A model generated the notes under the pieces. That model was not told where the DNA came from. It did no database searches and was given only the letters and a program-made list of their open reading frames with translations. 22,883 nucleotides of DNA. Origin: CAZIHO01 sp964538875 (lineage in GTDB: Bacteria; Pseudomonadota; Gammaproteobacteria; Chromatiales; Chromatiaceae). The stretch spans positions 1-22,883 of the forward strand of contig CAZIHO010000051.1 of the NCBI GenBank assembly GCA_964538875.1. Reading direction: 5' to 3'. Position numbers and translations under genes: made by a program. Within the stretch, counting starts at the first letter, position 1. The number at the start of each line of letters is the position of its first letter. Below are positions 13,632 to 20,112 of the stretch, in pieces.

Positions 13632-14108
13632 CTATGGCTTCTTCAGCGGATCGTTGGCGACCTTGGGGTCCAGGTAATCGATCAGCGCCACGAGGCCGCC
13701 CTTCAAGGCGTAGACGTTACTGAAGCCGATGTCCCGCAGGGCCACGGCGATCAGGGTGCAGCGCAGTCCCTGCTGGCAAACTACCAGGACCTTCTTGTCG
13801 GTGGGGATCCGCGCGAGATTGTCCGGTTGAAACACCTCGTTCATCTGCATGGACAAGGTATCCGGGTTACCGATACCGAGCACGCGGCGTTCCGCTGGCG
13901 TACGCACATCCAGTATCACCACGGACTCGCCGGCCTTGATCCAGTTGACCAGCGTTTCCGGGGGTATCCTGGCCAGGGCCTTGGGGGTATTGGCATCGGC
14001 GAAGGGGGCGAACAGCCCCTCGTACTGTTTGGCCTTGGTCGCGTCATAGGCACCGGCCGTGCCCATGAGCAGCATCAGCAGGGGCAGCATGAACAGGCGC
14101 CATTTCAT
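13632..14108 (-). CDS. Exported rhodanese-like sulfurtransferase
   Basis: A 158-residue protein with an N-terminal signal peptide (MKWRLFMLPLLMLLMGTAGA, cleavage likely after Ala20) and one rhodanese domain. VVILDVRTPAER is the N-terminal rhodanese strand motif, and the active-site loop CQQGLRC has the persulfide-forming Cys111 and Arg116. It should work in the periplasm, binding or transferring sulfane sulfur. ATG 14108 is preceded by GAGGAG on the minus strand. It appears intact and lies between two copies of a direct repeat, among broken genes, so it may have arrived with them or simply survived. Its partner and substrate cannot be seen here. Confidence 0.9.
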   Translation of the reverse strand: MKWRLFMLPLLMLLMGTAGAYDATKAKQYEGLFAPFADANTPKALARIPPETLVNWIKAGESVVILDVRTPAERRVLGIGNPDTLSMQMNEVFQPDNLARIPTDKKVLVVCQQGLRCTLIAVALRDIGFSNVYALKGGLVALIDYLDPKVANDPLKKP

Positions 14109-14197
14109 CTCGTTTCTCCTCAGTGAGCGGAATCAATCATCCGTAATTTTTGGCTATACCCGCCGGGGCAGGCACTTGCCATGATTTTTCGCAACAA

Positions 14198-14480
14198 ATA
14201 GGAAATCCAACCGGCCCAGGAAACCATCCCTTATGTTTCGTTTATGATCAGATACTTAGCGAGCACCCGGATGTAGGTTTAGTAGGCTGGAGGCACCTAC
14301 CAAAGCCTCTGGCAAGAATCTGGCGGCAGGCTTTTAGCGGTTGGGAGGCAGACGGGGAACCGCTTGCGGAATCTAACGCAAGCTCAATCCAGCTTCGCAC
14401 CAGGTGGCCTCACAGAGCTCTCGGTTAGTATGCCGGTGCCTCGGCTGAGGGACCGCTTACCAACTGACGGTCTGGTCAAA
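14198..14480 (+). repeat. Direct repeat, copy 2 (~283 bp)
   Basis: The second copy of the segment at 12789-13070, same orientation. The hairpin GCTTGCG-GAATCTAA-CGCAAGC is unchanged; the GGAGGC/GCCTCC stem has lost one pair (GCCTCT). Similarity stops at about 14480, exactly where the IS91-type remnant begins. Confidence 0.92.
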
Positions 14481-14481
14481 C

Positions 14482-14512
14482 GGGAAGTCATGCTGCACTT
14501 CCCTGTGCAGCA
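14482..14512. repeat. Overlapping hairpins at the 3' end of the IS91-type remnant
   Basis: Two perfect, mutually exclusive inverted repeats interlock: GGGAAGT (14482-14488) with ACTTCCC (14497-14503), and TGCTGCAC (14491-14498) with GTGCAGCA (14505-14512). They overlap the transposase stop codon and lie at the junction with repeat copy 2. IS91-family elements carry a structured origin end (oriIS) downstream of the transposase gene, so this may be that end or a relic of it. Confidence 0.45.
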
Positions 14513-14886
14513 CCCTTCGGGCGGCCTAGGGCCGTGCAAACCGGCTTTCCTGCCGGTTGTTCAGGTTCAGGCTGGGCCAGGGGATCAAATGACGGCAAGG
14601 CTTGCGCGCCTGTCGCTGGTTGTCCCTCGCTTTCCTCCCACCAAATAGGTGGCCCCCTGACCGGGGAGACCTTATGCGGATCGGTGGGCTGGCCGATGTG
14701 CTTCAGGATGCGGAGGACCGTTGAACCCTGGGGAACGAAGGCGATAATCCGCAGGTCAGCCGAGCAGTTCGGACAGGTGAGCGGCACCGACTCGTACAGA
14801 CGGGCCAAGAGAACGGCCCAGAGATACCGGGCCGGAGAGCGCCAGCACCCTCGTCGGCTAAGGAACTTAACTGCCCCGCTGACCAA
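14488..14886 (-). pseudogene. IS91-family transposase, C-terminal remnant
   Basis: The frame carries RYLWAVLLARLYESVPLTCP, then CPNCSADLRIIAFVPQGSTV, RILKHIGQPTDP and ARGPP-like VRGPPIW, ending in a Pro/Gln-rich tail. This is the C-terminal ~120 residues of the IS91/IS801-type (Y2, rolling-circle) transposases, including the region after the Cys-rich element. The catalytic HUH and tyrosine parts are absent because the remnant is cut at about 14886. The element cannot move by itself. Confidence 0.82.
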
Positions 14887-14984
14887 ATGGGCGACTCGGC
14901 TCCCATGAGCGTCTGGCTGTCCAAAAAGTCCTGCGCCAGATCGCTGCTTATGGCGGTGACATCCCGAAGGAATTGATCGTCTAA
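14883..14984 (+). pseudogene. 3' tail of an unidentified plus-strand gene
   Basis: The frame NGRLGSHERLAVQKVLRQIA followed by AYGGDIPKELIV ends at TAA 14982-14984 and is followed 20 bp later by a strong terminator of the same direction. It looks like the real C-terminus of a lost gene cut off by the IS91-type remnant. I do not recognise the family. The opposite strand is also open here, so the reading rests mainly on the terminator. Confidence 0.4.
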
Positions 14985-15004
14985 TTGCAAGTAGAAAGTC
15001 AATA

Positions 15005-15034
15005 GCGCGGACAAATGTCCGCGCCGTTTTTCTT
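15005..15034 (+). terminator. Rho-independent terminator
   Basis: A perfect 9-bp stem GCGCGGACA-AA-TGTCCGCGC (15005-15024) is followed by CG and TTTTTCTT. The T-run is on the plus strand, so it ends plus-strand transcription, although the only plus-strand gene before it is a remnant. It also lies 2 bp beyond the glycosyltransferase stop on the minus strand and could serve that operon weakly. Confidence 0.85.
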
Positions 15035-15035
15035 A

Positions 15036-16517
15036 TCAGGGAAGTCGTGGAGTTATGGTAATGGAGGAAACAGGCACTCCAAGCAATCTTTTATCTTTAG
15101 GGACAAGCCAGGGCTCGCAAGTTAATGCAAAACGGGTTGGTGCATCTTCGTTTACCTGAAACGAAATCCTTCGCGGAGCGCGTTCCTGCAAAACTGGCAT
15201 TGGCTTCTCGTTGATATAAAATTTTAAATTCTCTATAGGCCGAATAGCCATTAACCAGTCAATCTCCAGATCATAATTACCCGGCACCAGGGAAATTTCT
15301 ATCATTGCAACGGGTTCGCTCCACCTAAATCTTTTGCCCTGCCATTCTTCAGAAGCATAAAAGCCCCCAAAAGGGTAAGAGCGCGCTTCATCCGCAGTCC
15401 ATCGTAGGGATGAAGTGGCTGCTGAAGGCTTTTCCTCAATATCGAAAGCGAAGCGAACTCTTTCAAGCTTAACCGTCGCATCGATCAGCTGCAAAAATTG
15501 TGTGTGTAGATAAGATTTTCCGAACCGCAAATTGAGCAAAAGGGTTAAGAGCCATCGTTTAACTTGAAATCGAAGCCAGGCATGGGTCAGGGATGTTCTC
15601 TTTAATGTTTCAAATGGAAAACTTAATCTAAGTAACATCAAGCCGCGTGCAAATATCTCACGAGGGCTCAAACATCTTCGGAAAGACTTCGAATGCGAAT
15701 TGGATGACAGCCTAAATGCCCTGTCATATAATCTCGAATTCCATCGATAGAAATTCAGCCACTCGAGCGGGTCTGGAAAATAAGAGCGGCTTTCATCATC
15801 TTTATATTTTGAAAGGTATGTCATTTCCCCACGGGCAAAATCTTCCGAAAATTTAATTAACTCTTTTATTTCTCCGATATAATAATGATGCACTTGGGCT
15901 TCTGGTACATACCCGATTTGATATCCATTTTGGTGCATTCGGGCAGCTAAATGCCATTCAGCAAAGTGACCAAGTTCGGGGTTAAATCCGCCTGCCTTAT
16001 GGTAATTTCCTGCACGCACTACAAAACATTGATCTAATATTCTCCTCCAAGGACATTCATTCATACCATAAAGGAGATCGGCTTCATACATATCGGCTTC
16101 GATCACAGACAGGCGATTGTGCGTTATACGAATAGATTGGCAGGAAAACCCTGCCCAGTCCGGATGTTCATCAATCGCTTTATCTGCTACGGACAAAATA
16201 TTTCGATCTGGCAAAACATGAGATTCGGTGAAAAACAATATTTCACCTTGGGCTTGTCGGGCGCCAAATGCACATAAAGCCATGTCGTGAGGCTCATCAA
16301 AGAGCAACAATCGATCATATTCACTCAATAGGGTCTTGAAATATGCAATTGTCTTTAAATCTAATGAGAATCGGCACCCAACAGCAACGACTTCAAATTG
16401 TTCGCGCAGGTAATCTTGCTCTTTAACCCAACGGCGTAGACATTCTTCACTTTGCCCACGATGGAACTCTAATGGAATAATGATCGAAAAACGAAAGGAC
16501 GGTTTTTTTTCAGCCAT
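15036..16517 (-). CDS. Family 2 glycosyltransferase with C-terminal beta domain
   Basis: A 493-residue protein. The N-terminal ~240 residues look like a GT-A glycosyltransferase: FSIIIPLEFHRGQSEECLRR at the start, FEVVAVG, GEILFFTESHVLPD (donor-site acidic region), and DQCFVVRAGNYHKAGGFNPE with FAEWHLAARM in the place of the ED acceptor motif. Residues ~240-385 are helical and basic. Residues ~385-493 look like a beta-sandwich ending in KRLLGVPVSSITI. No membrane helix is certain. It lies 33 bp after the sulfotransferase gene, in one operon, and both are markedly A/T-richer than the flanks, suggesting transfer. Likely role: building a sulfated surface glycan. Sugar specificity is unknown. Confidence 0.8.
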   Translation of the reverse strand: MAEKKPSFRFSIIIPLEFHRGQSEECLRRWVKEQDYLREQFEVVAVGCRFSLDLKTIAYFKTLLSEYDRLLLFDEPHDMALCAFGARQAQGEILFFTESHVLPDRNILSVADKAIDEHPDWAGFSCQSIRITHNRLSVIEADMYEADLLYGMNECPWRRILDQCFVVRAGNYHKAGGFNPELGHFAEWHLAARMHQNGYQIGYVPEAQVHHYYIGEIKELIKFSEDFARGEMTYLSKYKDDESRSYFPDPLEWLNFYRWNSRLYDRAFRLSSNSHSKSFRRCLSPREIFARGLMLLRLSFPFETLKRTSLTHAWLRFQVKRWLLTLLLNLRFGKSYLHTQFLQLIDATVKLERVRFAFDIEEKPSAATSSLRWTADEARSYPFGGFYASEEWQGKRFRWSEPVAMIEISLVPGNYDLEIDWLMAIRPIENLKFYINEKPMPVLQERAPRRISFQVNEDAPTRFALTCEPWLVPKDKRLLGVPVSSITITPRLP

Positions 16518-16550
16518 AATAAAATTCTATTGCTGTTTGAGCGCAATGCT

Positions 16551-17579
16551 CTATACAGACTCCACTATCTGCATATTACGGACGCCCAAAATAAGCGGAC
16601 GGGTATCGCCATTGGGCAGCACAGGGATGGTGGCCTGCTCCACTGCTTCAAGGATAAGTTCATTCTCGCCAACAGAGACCGGCACACTTACTGCTACAGC
16701 ACCCGGCTGGACAGCGAGTATAACGCTCCAATTTCCTGATGTTACACGAAGATGCCGTTCAACATGCGCATCGAAACTGGGGCCTGGGATGGCATCAAAC
16801 ATCAAACGGATTTCCCCATTAAATGCCGTATAAACATCTAAGTGAGTTGCGGCTCCGCCGATCCAAAAAAAAGGTAAGTTATCTAATGTTTCCAATCCGT
16901 TTGGGTTGATAACGGATAGCACCTGTAATGGCAGATTGGTCTCGGCGGTCCCATCGGCATACCCGGCTGGCAATGAATATCCAAATTCTTCACAAAAATC
17001 AACCAATGAACGGCGCAAACGGGCTGGGAACGTGTTCAGGTATTTAAAAAGTACCGGGTTCTTTTTCCATTTTTCGATCGAGTCTGAAAATATCCGAATT
17101 CCTGCTCGGTTTTCACTAAAAGTATGAGCGACGGCAAGGTCGAAGTGTTTTGACAATTGTGTCTGAACAACATCTGGTTTGGCGATCAATTCTTCATACT
17201 TCAAAATAAACACTTTCGGGTTCGGCTGTTTCTTGCGCAGGGTATGCCAGGCATCATATTCCATCATCCAACGATCGAACGTAATATGAAATCTGCGCAA
17301 ATGCTTAGTTAACGGATGTGTACTGGTCAAGACATCAAACGGATGACGCACGCAATAGATTAGCCCTATATCATCGGGTAGAGACGCAAGGGTTCGCCAA
17401 CATTCGCCGGTTCGTTTGATGACAACATTACTTTCAGGGCAGAAAATTTTGGAAAAGCTTGAAAAAGGGGCTTCACCATATGCGCCTTCCGTGTATACAT
17501 AGGTATCTTCAAAACACCCCATTAGATCCCGGATCAAAGTCGTTCCGCTTCTTCCGCAACCAGCAATAAAACTCTTCAT
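16551..17579 (-). CDS. PAPS-dependent sulfotransferase family protein
   Basis: A 342-residue protein. It starts with MKSFIAGCGRSGTTLIRDLM, the 5'-phosphosulfate-binding loop of sulfotransferases, and CVRHPFDVLTSTHP near residue 77 is the 3'-phosphate-binding motif, so PAPS is the expected sulfate donor. FILKYEEL follows further on, as in bacterial members. The C-terminal ~110 residues are a beta-rich extension ending with DTRPLILGVRNMQI, similar to the end of the glycosyltransferase downstream. The ATG at 17579 has GGAAGGG before it. First gene of the two-gene operon. A carbohydrate acceptor is likely from the neighbour; the exact substrate is open. Confidence 0.85.
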   Translation of the reverse strand: MKSFIAGCGRSGTTLIRDLMGCFEDTYVYTEGAYGEAPFSSFSKIFCPESNVVIKRTGECWRTLASLPDDIGLIYCVRHPFDVLTSTHPLTKHLRRFHITFDRWMMEYDAWHTLRKKQPNPKVFILKYEELIAKPDVVQTQLSKHFDLAVAHTFSENRAGIRIFSDSIEKWKKNPVLFKYLNTFPARLRRSLVDFCEEFGYSLPAGYADGTAETNLPLQVLSVINPNGLETLDNLPFFWIGGAATHLDVYTAFNGEIRLMFDAIPGPSFDAHVERHLRVTSGNWSVILAVQPGAVAVSVPVSVGENELILEAVEQATIPVLPNGDTRPLILGVRNMQIVESV

Positions 17580-17746
17580 GGACCCTTCCAGGCGGAAATT
17601 TATATCTTATCATCAACAGCGAGTATATCAGGTTGTATAAGGATAAAGCGATCATGCCACCTTATCTATTGAAAATAGCCAACGAATTTCTGAGAGCATT
17701 CATAGTATCAGATACTTTTCAACCTGCTAATACCATTTGAATGAGA
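17580..17746 (-). promoter_or_regulatory. A/T-rich leader of the sulfotransferase operon
   Basis: An A/T-rich spacer with no gene. On the minus strand TATACT near 17630 could be a -10 box, without a convincing -35. A perfect 13-bp odd palindrome AGTATC-A-GATACT occupies 17704-17716 and is a candidate operator. Confidence 0.35.
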
Positions 17747-17772
17747 AGCGGGCCGGCACCTGCCGGCCCGCT
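17747..17772 (-). terminator. katG terminator hairpin
   Basis: A perfect 12-bp inverted repeat, AGCGGGCCGGCA and TGCCGGCCCGCT, with a 2-nt centre, 11 bp after the katG stop codon. The following minus-strand bases (TCTCATTC) give only a poor T-run, so it may be a weak intrinsic terminator or an mRNA-stabilising end. Confidence 0.65.
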
Positions 17773-17783
17773 AAACGCCTCGA

Positions 17784-19970
17784 CTAGACCAAATCGAACC
17801 GGTCCAGGTTCATGACCTTGGTCCAGGCCGCGACGAAGTCCGCCATGAACTGCTCCTTGGCATCGTCACAGGCATATCGTTCGGCGACCGCCCGCAGTTC
17901 GGAGTTGGACCCAAACACCAGATCCACCCGGCTGCCGGTCCATTTGACCGCCCCGGTGCCCCGGTCCCGGCCCTCGTACACCCCTGGGATCCCGGCGGAC
18001 GGCTGCCAATCGGTGCCCATGTCCAGCAGGTTGACGAAGTAATCAGGGGTCAGCATCCCCGGCCGATCGGTGAAAACGCCGTGCCGGGACTGCTGGAAAT
18101 TGGCATCCAGCACCCGCAGACCGCCGATCAGTACCGTCATTTCGGGCACGGTCAGGGTCAGCAACTGGGCGCGATCCAGCAACAGTTGCTCGGCGGGGGT
18201 TTTGATACCGTCCGCCAGGTAGTTACGGAAACCATCCGCATGGGGCTCCAGCACTGCGAACGACTCCAGGTCCGTGTGCTCTTGCAGCGCATCGGTGCGG
18301 CCAGGCGCGAAGGGGACCGTCAGGTCGTGGCCGGCTTGCCGGGCCGCCGCTTCGACGGCAGCGCAGCCGCCCAGCACGATCAGATCGGCCATCGACACCC
18401 GCTTGCCCCCGGTCTGCCCGGCGTTGAAGGCGGTCTGGATCTCCTCCAACACCTTCAGCACCTTGGCCAACTGGACGGGCTGGTTGGCCTCCCAGTCCTT
18501 CTGGGGCGCCAGGCGAATGCGGGCGCCATTGGCGCCGCCCCGCTTGTCGGAACCCCGGAAGCTGGACGCCGACGCCCAGGCGGTCGATACCAATTCCGAC
18601 CGGGCCAGCCCTGAGGCCAGTAGCTGGGCCTTGAGATGGGCGATGTCCTGGGCGTCGATCAGGGGATGGTCGAGGGCCGGCACCGGGTCCTGCCAAACCA
18701 GCACTTCGGCGGGCACCTCGGGACCCAGGTAGCGGGAACGGGGCCCCAGATCCCGGTGGATCAGCTTGAACCAGGCGCGGGCGAAGGCATCGGCGAATGC
18801 CTGGGGGTCCTGATGGAAGCGGCGCGCGATCGGCTCGTAGATGGGGTCGAAGCGTAGCGACAGGTCCGCCGTGGTCATCATCGGCGGGTGCTTCTGGGCT
18901 GGATCATGGGCGTCCGGGATCAGGTGCTCGTCCCGCACGTCCTTGGCCTGCCACTGCCAGGCGCCGGCCGGGCTTTTCACCAGTTCCCAGTCGTAACCGA
19001 ACAGCATGTCGAAGTAGCCCATGTCCCAGCGGGTGGGATGCGGCTTCCAAGCGCCTTCGATGCCGCTGGTGGTGGTGCAAACCCCGAGGCCAGACCCGAA
19101 GGCGTTCTTCCAGCCCAGCCCCATCTCTTGGAGTGGCGCCCCTTCCGGCTCCGGTCCCACCAGCTTGGGGTCCCCGGCGCCGTGGGCCTTGCCGAAGGTG
19201 TGGCCGCCCGCCACCAGCGCCACGGTTTCCTCGTCATTCATGGCCATGCGGGCGAAGGTGGCGCGCACGTCCCGGCCGGAGGCCACCGGGTCGGGATTGC
19301 CGTTGGGGCCTTCCGGGTTCACGTAGATCAGGCCCATCTGGACGGCAGCCAGGGGGTTCTCCAGCTCGCGGTCGCCACTATAACGCTGGTCGCCCAGCCA
19401 TTCGGCTTCCGAGCCCCAGTAGATGTCTTGTTCCGGTTCCCAGATATCCTCGCGGCCGCCGGCAAAGCCAAAGGTCTTAAAGCCCATGGACTCCAGCGCC
19501 ACGTTGCCGGCCAGGATGATCAGGTCCGCCCAGGAGATTTTGGCGCCGTATTTTTTCTTGATGGGCCAGAGCAGCCGGCGCGCCTTGTCTAGGTTGCCGT
19601 TGTCCGGCCAGCTATTGACCGGCGCGAACCTTTGGTTGCCGGTACCGGCACCGCCCCGGCCATCCGCGATCCGGTAGGTGCCGGCGCTGTGCCAGGCCAT
19701 GCGGATGAACAGGCCGCCATAATGTCCCCAGTCGGCGGGCCACCAATCCTGGGAGTCGGTCATCAGGGCAGTGAGGTCCCGCTTCAGGGCCTCGAAATCC
19801 AACTGCTTGAATTCCTCAGCATAGTTGAACTCTGGCTGCATCGGGTTGGAGCGCGCCGAATGCTGGCGGAGGATCTTGAGATTCAACTGGTTCGGCCACC
19901 AATCCCGGTTGGACCGGGCGCCAGCCGTGGTGCGGGCGCCGGCGAACGGGCACTTTGCTTCACTTGACAT
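17784..19970 (-). CDS. katG: Catalase-peroxidase KatG
   Basis: A complete 728-residue bifunctional haem catalase-peroxidase of normal length. The distal haem pocket is RMAWHSAGTYR with Arg90, Trp93 and His94; the Tyr in GLIYVNPEGPNG is the middle residue of the Met-Tyr-Trp crosslink needed for catalase activity; ALVAGGHTFGKAHG holds the proximal His. The C-terminal domain repeats the fold without haem. It destroys hydrogen peroxide in the cytoplasm. The ATG at 19970 follows GGAAGGGAT. Transcribed alone, with its own hairpin downstream and a candidate OxyR-like site upstream. A damaged fragment of the same gene family lies at 12385-12552. Confidence 0.98.
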   Translation of the reverse strand: MSSEAKCPFAGARTTAGARSNRDWWPNQLNLKILRQHSARSNPMQPEFNYAEEFKQLDFEALKRDLTALMTDSQDWWPADWGHYGGLFIRMAWHSAGTYRIADGRGGAGTGNQRFAPVNSWPDNGNLDKARRLLWPIKKKYGAKISWADLIILAGNVALESMGFKTFGFAGGREDIWEPEQDIYWGSEAEWLGDQRYSGDRELENPLAAVQMGLIYVNPEGPNGNPDPVASGRDVRATFARMAMNDEETVALVAGGHTFGKAHGAGDPKLVGPEPEGAPLQEMGLGWKNAFGSGLGVCTTTSGIEGAWKPHPTRWDMGYFDMLFGYDWELVKSPAGAWQWQAKDVRDEHLIPDAHDPAQKHPPMMTTADLSLRFDPIYEPIARRFHQDPQAFADAFARAWFKLIHRDLGPRSRYLGPEVPAEVLVWQDPVPALDHPLIDAQDIAHLKAQLLASGLARSELVSTAWASASSFRGSDKRGGANGARIRLAPQKDWEANQPVQLAKVLKVLEEIQTAFNAGQTGGKRVSMADLIVLGGCAAVEAAARQAGHDLTVPFAPGRTDALQEHTDLESFAVLEPHADGFRNYLADGIKTPAEQLLLDRAQLLTLTVPEMTVLIGGLRVLDANFQQSRHGVFTDRPGMLTPDYFVNLLDMGTDWQPSAGIPGVYEGRDRGTGAVKWTGSRVDLVFGSNSELRAVAERYACDDAKEQFMADFVAAWTKVMNLDRFDLV

Positions 19971-20009
19971 GGGTTTATCCCTTCCGTTGCTTGAAGTTGA
20001 AGTTCCAGC

Positions 20010-20024
20010 ATAGCGCGATGCTAT
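20010..20024 (-). promoter_or_regulatory. Possible OxyR half-site upstream of katG
   Basis: ATAG-CGCGATG-CTAT keeps the ATAG-N7-CTAT spacing of one half of an OxyR operator, about 40 bp before the katG start. The next 7-nt-spaced tetranucleotides on either side do not complete the full four-element site, and a CTATGATAG lies near 20055. OxyR control of katG is well known in proteobacteria; the match here is partial. Confidence 0.3.
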
Positions 20025-20112
20025 TAATCGGAATAATCTTTTATTGTTATTGCTATGATAGGTTTATTCGCTAATTTCTGGGGGAATCGAAGCGACACCC
20101 GGCTGGCTGGGA

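Noticed and set aside
14150..14428. Possible protein encoded by the repeat (frame with SEHPDVGLVGWRHLP and RIWRQ)
   Set aside because: The frame is open in both copies, but most of the differences seen change amino acids and no start codon with a ribosome-binding site is shared; a structured non-coding repeat is the safer reading.
18797..19592. Plus-strand frames of more than 200 codons opposite katG
   Set aside because: KatG on the minus strand is complete with all active-site residues; the opposite frames are composition shadows.
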